Assembly (NCBI RefSeq): GCF_003671715.1
Contig: NZ_RAIF01000025.1
Coordinates: 448,246 to 493,317, forward strand
DNA length: 45,072 nucleotides
Direction of reading: 5' to 3'
Origin: Streptomyces sp. E2N166
GTDB lineage: Bacteria; Actinomycetota; Actinomycetes; Streptomycetales; Streptomycetaceae
Position numbers and translations under genes: made by a program. Shown one piece after another: positions 17,993-27,555 of this stretch (position 1 is its first letter; every line of letters begins with the position of its first letter). The notes below the pieces were generated by a model. The model did no database searches. It saw only the letters and a program-made list of their open reading frames with translations, and had not been told where the DNA came from.

Positions 17993-17998
17993 GGATCC

Positions 17999-18178
17999 AT
18001 GGACTACGTCTCCGCGCTCCTGCCCCCGGCCGTCATGGCCGTGTTCTTCATCGGCGTGATCAGGGTGATCGTGAAGACCCAGGGCGGCGCCAACAAGGCC
18101 AAGGAGGACGCGGCCGTCGACGCCGCCCTCGCCCGAGCGGAGGGCGCCCGCCAGTCGCCCGCCCACCCCGAGGCCTGA
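17999..18178 (+). CDS. 59-aa single-pass membrane protein
   Basis: A small protein with one hydrophobic segment at about residues 5-26 (SALLPPAVMAVFFIGVIRVI) followed by a short charged cytoplasmic-type tail (VKTQGGANKAKEDAAVDAAL...). Its function is unknown; similar small proteins occur at this place in streptomycetes by memory of synteny. A strong terminator follows 30 bp after the stop. Confidence 0.7.
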   Translation: MDYVSALLPPAVMAVFFIGVIRVIVKTQGGANKAKEDAAVDAALARAEGARQSPAHPEA

Positions 18179-18207
18179 CCGAGCCCCGGACGCCCGCCAC
18201 CGCACTC

Positions 18208-18252
18208 GCGTACGACTCCCCGCACCCACCACGAGGAGTCGTACGCCCTTTT
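18208..18252 (+). terminator. Rho-independent terminator
   Basis: GCGTACGACTCC (18208-18219) pairs perfectly with GGAGTCGTACGC (18235-18246) across a 15-nt loop, and is followed by ccctttttg. It ends transcription of the small membrane-protein gene before the BlaI-type gene. Confidence 0.85.
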
Positions 18253-18309
18253 TGTGCTCATTTGCTCGCAAAATCGCCCGTCCGGCACGCCATCGACCAG
18301 ATCTCCCAC

Positions 18310-18315
18310 TATCGT
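18310..18315 (+). promoter_or_regulatory. -10 box (TATCGT), leaderless type
   Basis: TATCGT lies 7 nt before the GTG at 18323. BlaI-type repressors usually bind over such promoters, but I see no clear palindrome matching a BlaI operator. Confidence 0.45.
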
Positions 18316-18322
18316 TCAGAGC

Positions 18323-18733
18323 GTGCCTCGCCCATTGGGAGAACTCGAAGACGCGGTCATGACGAGGGTGTGGAAGTGGAACCGCCCCGTGACCGTTCGG
18401 GAAGTCCTGGAAGACCTGCAACAGGAACGGTCCATCGCGTACACCACGGTGATGACCGTTTTGGACAATCTCCATCAGAAGGGCTGGGTGCGCCGCGAGG
18501 CGGAAGGCCGGGCCTATCGATATGAGGCGGTCTCCACCCGCGCCGCCTACGCCGCCGCGCTGATGAACGACGCGTGGTCCCAGAGCGACAACCCCACCGC
18601 CGCCCTCATCGCCTTCTTCGGCATGATGAGCGAGGAACAGCGCGAGGCGCTCAGAGACGCCATCCGCATCGTGCAGGGACCGGAAACCCCCGCGCCCAAC
18701 CCCGGCTCGGTACCGGACGCGGGCGAGCGATAG
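18323..18733 (+). CDS. BlaI/MecI-type winged-helix transcriptional regulator
   Basis: A 136-aa repressor. Winged helix at about residues 4-75: LGELEDAVMTRVWKWNRPVT, then SIAYTTVMTVLDNLHQKGWV. The C-terminal dimerisation helices follow (LIAFFGMMSEEQREALRDAI). The family controls beta-lactamase or other stress genes and is inactivated by a BlaR-type protease in some hosts; no blaR homologue is next to it here. GTG start at 18323, with a TATCGT -10 box 7 nt upstream and no ribosome binding site. Confidence 0.9.
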   Translation: MPRPLGELEDAVMTRVWKWNRPVTVREVLEDLQQERSIAYTTVMTVLDNLHQKGWVRREAEGRAYRYEAVSTRAAYAAALMNDAWSQSDNPTAALIAFFGMMSEEQREALRDAIRIVQGPETPAPNPGSVPDAGER

Positions 18734-18736
18734 CGT
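18731..18736 (+). promoter_or_regulatory. -10 box (TAGCGT) overlapping the BlaI-gene stop codon
   Basis: The first three bases are the TAG stop of the preceding gene. The ATG of argA is 6 nt further on, so argA may have its own leaderless transcript. Confidence 0.4.
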
Positions 18737-18742
18737 CCCCAC

Positions 18743-19252
18743 ATGTCAAAAGCCATCACCGTCCGGCGGGCCCGCACCAGCGATGTCCCCGACGTACGCC
18801 GGCTCCTCGACACGTACGTCCGTGACCGCATCCTGCTCGACAAAGCGATGGTGACGCTTTACGAGAGCATCCAGGAGTTCTGGGTGGCGGAACGGGACGA
18901 CAACGCCGAGGTGGTCGGCTGCGGCGCCCTGCACGTGATGTGGGAAGACCTCGCGGAAGTACGCACTCTCGCGGTGAAGCCGGGCCTGAAGGGCTACGGC
19001 GTCGGCCACCGGCTACTGGAGAAGTTGGTGGAGACGGCACGCTGGCTCGGTGTTCGCCGCGTATTCTGCCTGACCTTCGAAGTGGACTTCTTCGGCAAGC
19101 ACGGCTTCGTGGAGATCGGGGAGACGCCCGTCGACACCGATGTCTACGCGGAGCTGCTGCGTTCCTATGACGAGGGCGTAGCGGAGTTCCTGGGTCTCGA
19201 ACGAGTGAAACCGAACACCTTGGGCAACAGCCGGATGCTTCTGCATCTGTGA
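18743..19252 (+). CDS. argA: amino-acid N-acetyltransferase (N-acetylglutamate synthase), short GNAT type
   Basis: A 169-aa GNAT enzyme resembling the single-domain N-acetylglutamate synthase of actinobacteria (M. tuberculosis ArgA, Rv2747, from memory). Shared segments: VRRARTSDVPDVRRLLDTYV at the start, VVGCGALHVMWEDLAEVRTLAV, the acetyl-CoA loop GYGVGHRLLEKL, FEVDFFGKHGF, and the C-terminal VKPNTLGNSRMLLHL. It acetylates glutamate as the first step of arginine synthesis. Classical ArgA carries an extra kinase-like domain, missing here as is usual for this group. Confidence 0.9.
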   Translation: MSKAITVRRARTSDVPDVRRLLDTYVRDRILLDKAMVTLYESIQEFWVAERDDNAEVVGCGALHVMWEDLAEVRTLAVKPGLKGYGVGHRLLEKLVETARWLGVRRVFCLTFEVDFFGKHGFVEIGETPVDTDVYAELLRSYDEGVAEFLGLERVKPNTLGNSRMLLHL

Positions 19253-19429
19253 TCGTCGGGCAACAGCGGGCATCCGTAGCTCTTCGCAGCCCTTCGCCAG
19301 GTTTATTCCACCGACGGACCGCTCGCGGGTTCCCTATGTCCGAAACGCGCATCTTTTCGGCCCGGAGGTGAGCTGCCGGTCTCCGTCGAGGGTTTGTGTT
19401 TTTCCGGCAAAAGCGGTTTGCTTTCCGAC

Positions 19430-19451
19430 GTACTGCAGTACTGCATATAAC
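19430..19451 (+). promoter_or_regulatory. lsr2 upstream region: 12-bp palindrome beside a -10-like box
   Basis: GTACTGCAGTAC (19430-19441) is perfectly self-complementary and is followed by gcaTATAAC, a good -10-like hexamer (19446-19451). A weak TTCCGA lies 16 nt upstream of the hexamer. The palindrome overlaps the probable promoter, so it may be an operator. The surrounding bases are A/T-rich, a feature Lsr2 itself favours, so autoregulation is possible. Confidence 0.5.
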
Positions 19452-19517
19452 AAGGGACGGCGATACGGCGGACGTCGGCGGATCTCCGGCCCTCAGTTAT
19501 CGATGAAAGGAAATCCG

Positions 19518-19853
19518 GTGGCACAGAAGGTTCAGGTCCTTCTTGTCGATGACCTCGACGGTGGCGAGGCAGACGAGACCGTGACGTTCGCGCTGGACGG
19601 CAAGACGTACGAGATCGATCTCACCACCGCCAATGCGGACAAGCTCCGTGGGCTTCTCGATCCCTACCTGAAGGGCGGTCGTCGTACCGGGGGCCGTGCT
19701 TCGGGCGGACGCGGCAAGGCGCGCGCCTCTTCCGGCGGCGGTCAGGACACCGCGGCGATCCGCGCGTGGGCGAAGGAGAACGGCTACGAGGTCAACGACC
19801 GCGGCCGTGTTCCCGCGATGATTCGCGAGGCGTACGAGAAGGCCAACGGCTGA
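19518..19853 (+). CDS. lsr2: Lsr2-family nucleoid-associated protein
   Basis: A 111-aa Lsr2. The N-terminal dimerisation domain (about 1-55: AQKVQVLLVDDLDGGEADET, then VTFALDGKTYEIDLTTANADKL) is followed by a basic linker (GGRRTGGRASGGRGKARAS) and a C-terminal DNA-binding domain with IRAWAKENGYEVNDRGRVP; the R-G-R hook that enters the minor groove of A/T-rich DNA is present. Lsr2 silences A/T-rich, often foreign, DNA. GTG start at 19518 with AAAGGA about 8 nt upstream. An upstream ATG would add residues not seen in the family. Confidence 0.96.
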   Translation: MAQKVQVLLVDDLDGGEADETVTFALDGKTYEIDLTTANADKLRGLLDPYLKGGRRTGGRASGGRGKARASSGGGQDTAAIRAWAKENGYEVNDRGRVPAMIREAYEKANG

Positions 19854-19891
19854 TCACCCGACCCGCGCCACGGACTCCGCCCCGAACGCCC

Positions 19892-20635
19892 TCAGAACGT
19901 CATCCGCTGGAACGGGGAGACCGGGAGGGACGGGGAGGACGGCGAGGGCAGGGAGAGCCGGACCCGGTGGCACTCAGTCGCCAGCGTCTGGACCAGCCGC
20001 GCGAGATCGGGAGCGGTTCCGGCGCCCCCCATGGCCGACAGCGTCGGCAGCGAGGCCTCGTCCTCGTACCCCGGCTCCGGGGCGCGCAGCCAGACGGCGG
20101 CGCCCTGCAGGCCGTCGCGACCCGGGGGACGCGGCGGCAGGCCGGTCGAGTCCGGTTCGGGGGCCAGGGGCGCCTCCATGAGGCCGCCCGCGCCGACCGC
20201 CGTCAGGTCGAGCGGCAGCGAGCCCCACTCCAGCCACTCCAGCAGCCCGGGCATCTCCTCCGCGCCACCCGCCGCCACGAGCAGCAGCATCCGCTCGCCC
20301 CGGACGGCCACCGGAAAGCCGGGCCGCCGCGGGACCGGCCCGGACCGCCGGAGCAGCCCGAACCGCTCCAGTGCCGCGCGGCCGGCCTCGGCCGGGACGT
20401 CCAGTACGTCGAAGCGGACGCCCACGCGGAGCCGTACCGGGGCCCCGGGCGCCGTCGGCCAGCCGAGCACGCCCTCGTACCACCACCGCACCCGCTCCCA
20501 CGTGCCATCCGCGTCGAGCGGCCGGCGGGGGAACGGCACCGAGGGGGCGGCGGGTGCCGCCGGGGCGGAGGGGTGGGCAGAGGCTGCCGTCCGGGCCGGG
20601 GGGACCGGAGGGAACGGGGGCGGGGCGCCGACCAT
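19892..20635 (-). CDS. SCO3374-type protein with a primase/polymerase-like core
   Basis: A 247-aa protein like the one found next to clpC in S. coelicolor (SCO3374, by synteny from memory). After a Pro/Ala-rich N-terminus, residues 40-190 (WYEGVLGWPTAPGAPVRLRV, FDVLDVPAEAGRAALERFGL, PGLLEWLEWGSLPLDLTAVG) resemble the N-terminal domain of actinobacterial bifunctional DNA primase/polymerases. The D-x-D and G-G-x-H catalytic motifs of active PrimPols are not evident, so activity is doubtful. The ATG at 20635 is chosen because further upstream codons are A/T-richer. It is divergent from clpC. Confidence 0.65.
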   Translation of the reverse strand: MVGAPPPFPPVPPARTAASAHPSAPAAPAAPSVPFPRRPLDADGTWERVRWWYEGVLGWPTAPGAPVRLRVGVRFDVLDVPAEAGRAALERFGLLRRSGPVPRRPGFPVAVRGERMLLLVAAGGAEEMPGLLEWLEWGSLPLDLTAVGAGGLMEAPLAPEPDSTGLPPRPPGRDGLQGAAVWLRAPEPGYEDEASLPTLSAMGGAGTAPDLARLVQTLATECHRVRLSLPSPSSPSLPVSPFQRMTF

Positions 20636-21064
20636 GCCAAGTGCAACAGCCGAAAGAGCGCTCAGGTTACGCTGGGTCGCGAGGTGAATGCGCTGAGTTC
20701 CGAAGGAGGGGCGTGCGGGGGTGTGGGGAGGCGCAAGGTTGTTCGCCCGTAGCGGAGGGAACCGGGGCGCGCGGCATGGAGTGTCAGTCCGAGCGGGTAA
20801 GACATCCCTAGTGGGAGGGGACGACACGCAGATTGGGCCGTCTCACGTTCGCCATCGGCGTACTGGCGAGTGGGGTAAGTGCCTGGCCTGCGGGAACATC
20901 GTCTCGCACCATCGGGTTGTGGCAGATGTCGGCGTCAGGGGTCAGGAGGCCATCGACGGTGTCGGCAGTTGGAATGAGCGGTCCCCGCTTGCGGGACTAA
21001 GCTGCGGAAGGACAGGGAGGGGAAGTTCCCCTTACTGCCTGACCGCTCTGAGGAGCGATTAACG
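20636..21064. other. 429-bp divergent region upstream of clpC
   Basis: No gene is supported here. It contains a ClgR-like site (20741-20754), a GC hairpin (gtccccgcttgcgggac, 20981-20997), a TAAGCT that could be a -10 (20998-21003), a small ggggaagttcccc hairpin near 21020, and AGGAG (21051-21055) as ribosome binding site of clpC. The clpC leader is probably long. A frame through 20721-21062 stays open, but its codon use is unlike that of the neighbours. Confidence 0.6.
20741..20754 (+). promoter_or_regulatory. ClgR-like operator
   Basis: GTTCGC-N5-GCG (gttcgcccgtagcg) matches the site reported for ClgR, the activator of clp and lon genes in Streptomyces (recalled consensus). It is 311 bp upstream of clpC and 106 bp upstream of the divergent gene. 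Confidence 0.55.
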
Positions 21065-23590
<2,526 letters not shown>

Positions 23591-23610
23591 CCCTCCGGGG
23601 GTGAGCCTGG

Positions 23611-23650
23611 AAAGGGGCTGCCCGGGACTTCGGTCCCGGGCAGCCCCTTT
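23611..23650. terminator. bidirectional terminator with UUCG tetraloop
   Basis: An 18-bp perfect stem (23611-23628 with 23633-23650) closed by a C-UUCG-G tetraloop. The outer arms are aaa/ttt, followed by ctttc on the plus strand. It serves clpC and the convergent NACHT gene ending at 23663. Confidence 0.9.
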
Positions 23651-23662
23651 CTTTCGGCCGCG

Positions 23663-26600
23663 TCAGCGTTCGTCCAGGATCACCTGGGCGTTCGGGAAGA
23701 GCGCCTCGTACCGGACGGTGCTGAAGCGAGCACCGTGGGCGGTCTCGAGGGTGACGGCGCGTACGCCGGGGAAGCGGGCCGGGAGAGCGGAGAAGTCCTC
23801 GTCGCCGAGGACGTCCGAGAAACTCAGCTCGGTGACCTTGGGGAGGGCGACTGCCGCCTCGAGGTCGTCCGGGAAGAGCGACGCTCCCAGGCCCAGCGTG
23901 GTCAGCAGTGGTAGCCGAGCCATTTCGGCCCAGTCTTCAGGGGTGAGGGGCGTCTCGACAGGCAGGACCAGGCACTCCAGAGCACTCCAGTGGGACAAGC
24001 CCAGAAGGCCGGTCTCCGCGGTGGTGTCCTGGCCGAGGAACAGGTACTGCAGGGGAGCGGAGGTGGGGAGGACGTCAGTCAGCCGCGTGCCGGGGAGCCG
24101 CTGCACCACGGACAGCATGTTCAGTGAGCCCAGCGTTCGAAGACCGCCGAGGTCGGGGATCTGGACTATCGCGAGCTCCTCGAGTGACAGCGCGGTGAGC
24201 TGCCCGACGCCCCCTGCCGGCCCGGAGTGGAACAGACCAAGGCGCCGCAGAGACCCGAAAGCAGGCAGCACACTGGCATCGATGGGTTCCGGGTTGTCCG
24301 CTACGTGCAGTTCCTCGACCGCGTGCGGCTCCGCCACGCAGGCGAGGACGTCGGACAAACCGTGCGCTCCGATGAACTCCAGCCCGCGCCACGGCCTCAT
24401 CCCGGCGATCGCCGCGCGTTGCTCGTCCGACGAGCAGCTCAGGAACAGGTCTGTCCGGTCGAGGTGGTCCAGTACCTCGGCGGCGTACTCCCGCGCGTCG
24501 AACCGCTCCCACGTCCCCACCAGCTGCCGCCGCACATCGAGCGCCGGATGCTCCCGGAACCGGCGCAGCACGGCGAGCGCCCCGCCCGGTTCACGTTCGG
24601 CGAGGAGCGAGGCCGTCACCGTGACCCCGTGCGCCTCCGCGTCCGTGAGTCCTTCCGGCCCCGGCAGCAGTTCCAGGACCAGTGGCCCCGCCTCCGCCAG
24701 GGCCTTCGCGTCCTCCTTGGAGCCCGGCGGGATCAGCGCCCCCGCCCGCGACTCCACCTCCGCCCGCACCGCCGGGTCCAGCGCGGTGGCGTGCTCCAGG
24801 CAGGCCAGGGCCAGCAGCGTCAGCCGCGGGGTGTTCTCCGCGAGGAGCCGCCGTAGCAGCGCCGCCCGCTCGCCGGGCCGGGCGTGGGCCACGGCCATAC
24901 GGATCACGTCCTCCCACTGGGTGTCGTCCGCGCGGCCCGCGATGACGTCGAGGTGGCCCTCCTCGACCGCGTACCGCGCCCCCAGGTAGTCCTGGAAGGT
25001 GCGGTGGACGAAATCCAGCACCCCCTCGGCGGGCCGCCGGAGCAGCCCGCTGCGCAGGACCAGCGCCCGCAGGACCGTCACCGCGTCTCCCTGCCCCGCC
25101 GCCGAGGCGACCGAAGGCAGGGCGCGTTCCACGATCCCCTCGGCCGTGGCGAGGTCCATCTCCGTACGCCCGCTCAGCACCAGCGCGTACGCCAGCCGCT
25201 GGAGCAGCTCCAGTTGGGCCTCCTCGCTCAGCTCCACCGCGGCCATGCCCCGCTCCCGGTCCCGGCGGGCGAGCAGCATCGTGAGGGCGGCGTCGTACAA
25301 CTCCTTGCGTCCCGTGGGGAGGTAGCCGCGGCGTTCGCGGTGCAGGGCGCAGATCAGGCCGCACATCAGCGGGTTGGTGGTGAGGCGGGCCAGGTCGCGC
25401 TTGGTGCGCAGGGCGTCCAGCAGTTGCGCCTCGTACTCGGGTGCCTGGGCGGCCGCGTGCCAGCGCTGTACGAAGGTCGTCACGTCGTCCTGGCGCATCG
25501 GCGTGAGGGCGAGTTCCCGGAAGCCCTCGGTGGCCAGCCAGTCGGGGCGTACGGCGGTGGGGCGGGAGGTGAGCAGCCAGCGGTTGCCGGGGAAGGCCCG
25601 GATGAGGGCGAGCAGCCAGTCGCGGGTGCGGTGCCGTTCGGCGGCGGGGATCTCGTCCAGGCCGTCGACGAGGACCAGGCCCCGGCCGGCCGTGAGGACG
25701 CGCTCGGCCCAGCCCTCGGGTGGGGTGAGCGGGCAGCCCACGGCGGTGAGGAAGGCCGCCGGGGGAGGAAGGGTGCCCGCACGGATCAGGGTGCGCAGCG
25801 GCAGGACGTAGGGGACCCGGTCGCCGTCCCCGGCGGCGGTCACCGCCAGCCACTGCACGAGGGTCGTCTTGCCGGAGCCCGCGTCGCCGCGCAGCAGCAC
25901 GCGGTCGTGGGTGAGGAGGGCGTCCTCGGCGGACAGGCGGACGGTGCGCTCCGGTTCGGTGTGCTCCCCCGGGAGGGCGGCACGCTCCTCGGTGCCCGTC
26001 GCCTCCAGGCTCAGGTAGGCGACCTCCAGCGGCCATCTGTCCGGAGAGTCGCGCAGGTCGATGCCGTAGATGGTGATGCGGTTGTGCTGCTCGGCCGCGT
26101 ACGGCAGGTACCGGCGCTCGAAGGCGGTGTCCCGGGAGTCCGGCCGCGGCGTGCGGGTGATCAGTTCGTCGACCTTGGCGATCAGCTCGGCCTGCCCGCG
26201 GGTCTGTTCCACGAGCGTGCGGGCGACGAAGGTGGAGCGCCGGGTGAAGAACTCCAGGATGTGCAGGCAGGCCCATTCCGTCGCGGAGTCGAGGAAGTAG
26301 CAGGCGTCGGCGGACAGGACGCCGAAGACGCCGTTCCCCCGGTATTGCAACTGCTTGGCCAGTTCCCGGTGCCCCATGCGCACCGCCTGCACGTCGTCCA
26401 TGTCCAGGTCACCGAGGGCGAGCAGCCGGGCGGCCAGGGCGTCGGTGACGGCGGTCGCCTCGTCGCGCGGGAAGGGCGGCTCGCCCGGGGAGTCCAGGGA
26501 GTCCCCGACGAGCCGCTCCGCGAGCCTGCGCACCTCCCTCTCGCCGAGTGTGCGCTGCTCGCCCCGGAACGCGACGAGGTGGGCCAGCCGGACCGGTTTG

Positions 26601-26701
26601 TCGACCAGTCCGGCGCCGGGGCCGCCCGTGACGAAGAGCTTCCTCACCAGCGGGGCGACCAGGCTGGACGCCAACTTCCCGCCGAGTACCGCCGGTTCCA
26701 T
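23663..26701 (-). CDS. NACHT-domain STAND NTPase with C-terminal leucine-rich repeats (paralogue 1)
   Basis: A 1012-aa protein. Residues 1-230 form a helical N-terminal domain (ASSLVAPLVRKLFV at the start) with no recognisable nuclease or TIR motif. The NACHT module follows: Walker A GDAGSGKTT (272-280), Walker B GLVLVDGLDEI (341-351), sensor SRPTAV (379-384), then the winged-helix region with TTNPLMCGLICALHRER and FVHRTFQDYL. Residues about 590-760 look like helical repeats and 770-1010 like leucine-rich repeats, the longest sensor of the three paralogues. Such NTPases oligomerise on ligand binding; some bacterial ones block phage. It starts 43 bp after the phosphatase gene; a TAGGCT at 26732-26737 may be its own -10 box. 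Ligand and effector action are unknown. Confidence 0.88.
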   Translation of the reverse strand: MEPAVLGGKLASSLVAPLVRKLFVTGGPGAGLVDKPVRLAHLVAFRGEQRTLGEREVRRLAERLVGDSLDSPGEPPFPRDEATAVTDALAARLLALGDLDMDDVQAVRMGHRELAKQLQYRGNGVFGVLSADACYFLDSATEWACLHILEFFTRRSTFVARTLVEQTRGQAELIAKVDELITRTPRPDSRDTAFERRYLPYAAEQHNRITIYGIDLRDSPDRWPLEVAYLSLEATGTEERAALPGEHTEPERTVRLSAEDALLTHDRVLLRGDAGSGKTTLVQWLAVTAAGDGDRVPYVLPLRTLIRAGTLPPPAAFLTAVGCPLTPPEGWAERVLTAGRGLVLVDGLDEIPAAERHRTRDWLLALIRAFPGNRWLLTSRPTAVRPDWLATEGFRELALTPMRQDDVTTFVQRWHAAAQAPEYEAQLLDALRTKRDLARLTTNPLMCGLICALHRERRGYLPTGRKELYDAALTMLLARRDRERGMAAVELSEEAQLELLQRLAYALVLSGRTEMDLATAEGIVERALPSVASAAGQGDAVTVLRALVLRSGLLRRPAEGVLDFVHRTFQDYLGARYAVEEGHLDVIAGRADDTQWEDVIRMAVAHARPGERAALLRRLLAENTPRLTLLALACLEHATALDPAVRAEVESRAGALIPPGSKEDAKALAEAGPLVLELLPGPEGLTDAEAHGVTVTASLLAEREPGGALAVLRRFREHPALDVRRQLVGTWERFDAREYAAEVLDHLDRTDLFLSCSSDEQRAAIAGMRPWRGLEFIGAHGLSDVLACVAEPHAVEELHVADNPEPIDASVLPAFGSLRRLGLFHSGPAGGVGQLTALSLEELAIVQIPDLGGLRTLGSLNMLSVVQRLPGTRLTDVLPTSAPLQYLFLGQDTTAETGLLGLSHWSALECLVLPVETPLTPEDWAEMARLPLLTTLGLGASLFPDDLEAAVALPKVTELSFSDVLGDEDFSALPARFPGVRAVTLETAHGARFSTVRYEALFPNAQVILDER

Positions 26702-26744
26702 GCGCCACCCCCGTGGTTGATCGACGAGGGGAGCCTATCGAGCG

Positions 26745-27422
26745 TCAGGACAGCTGGCCGTCGTAGTCCGGGAGTTTGAAGGTCTTCTCGGCGTGGCCGC
26801 CGGACAGGTCGGTGGCGCTGTTGCCGATGTTCGCGATGATCGTGTAGCCCTTGGACTCGATCTCGGCGCGCTGTTCGGTCTTGTACTCGGCGACGTCCCG
26901 GAACAGGTCGAGGAAGCCGCGGACGTACAGACCGGAGGACTCGTAGCCGGCGTGGTCGAGGTTCCACTCGGTGGGCGCCTCGATGATGCCCGGGCGGGCG
27001 GTCACGAAGAACAGGGCGACGCCGTGCTCCTGGGCGTACTGGGCGGCCTCCAGGACCGGCCGGTTGGCGGGCTGCGGGTAGCTGAAGCCGAAGTCGGTCT
27101 CCAGGGACGTGTTGTCGATGTCGAGGACGATCGCCTGCTTCTCGCCGGGGGCGGCGTCGGCGATCCGCTCCTTCAGGTAGGGCAGGGCCCGGTCCATCAC
27201 GGCCTTGCAGTCCCGCTGCCAGGTGTCGTAGTCGACGTCCGCGGCCGCAGAGGCGGACGCGGCCGAGGTCGCGGCGGCGCGCGGTGTCTCGGCCGGGGCG
27301 GCGACGGCCGGCGTGACCGTCGCGGTGAGCGCCGCAGCGGTGGCCGCGGCCGTGCCCGCCGCCCGCTTCCACGTACGCCGGGACTGGCGGGTCTGTCTGG
27401 TCTGTCCGGTCTGTTCGGTCAT
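26745..27422 (-). CDS. secreted HAD-family acid phosphatase (class III type)
   Basis: A 225-aa protein with a twin-basic N-terminus (QSRRTWKRAAG), a hydrophobic stretch (GTAAATAAALTATVTPAVAA, about 24-43) with an Ala-x-Ala site, then an Ala/Ser linker: an exported protein, possibly by Tat. The HAD motifs are I DIDNTSLET, II VTARP and III/IV NIGNSATDLSGG. Enzymes of this class remove phosphate from small organic phosphates outside the cell. It sits between two NACHT genes, 133 bp after one and 43 bp before the other. The 133-bp gap holds a TTGTTC-N17-ACAACT promoter-like pair on the minus strand, so it need not be co-transcribed. Confidence 0.9.
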   Translation of the reverse strand: MTEQTGQTRQTRQSRRTWKRAAGTAAATAAALTATVTPAVAAPAETPRAAATSAASASAAADVDYDTWQRDCKAVMDRALPYLKERIADAAPGEKQAIVLDIDNTSLETDFGFSYPQPANRPVLEAAQYAQEHGVALFFVTARPGIIEAPTEWNLDHAGYESSGLYVRGFLDLFRDVAEYKTEQRAEIESKGYTIIANIGNSATDLSGGHAEKTFKLPDYDGQLS

Positions 27423-27461
27423 GGGGGGTTGGGTCCTCTCATGCCTGCGCGGATGCTGGAC

Positions 27462-27510
27462 GGCAACAAAGTTGTCGCGTGCATGCTTGCCCGAACAAGT
27501 GGCCGGAGGG
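27462..27510 (-). promoter_or_regulatory. candidate promoter of the acid phosphatase gene
   Basis: Reading the minus strand, TTGTTC is followed by a 17-nt spacer and ACAACT, then a leader of about 50 nt to the ATG at 27422. The -10 match is modest. A short CAAC-aaa-GTTG inverted repeat overlaps its downstream edge. Confidence 0.4.
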
Positions 27511-27555
27511 CAACGATTGGGTTACTGAGTAGTAGTCAGCTCTGTCGCGCCGACC

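Noticed and set aside
20721..21062. Open frame in the clpC leader encoding a 113-aa sequence with a C-x-x-C and H-H
   Set aside because: Codon third positions are not GC-biased as in neighbouring genes, there is no good ribosome binding site, and it runs up to the clpC start. It is probably leader sequence.
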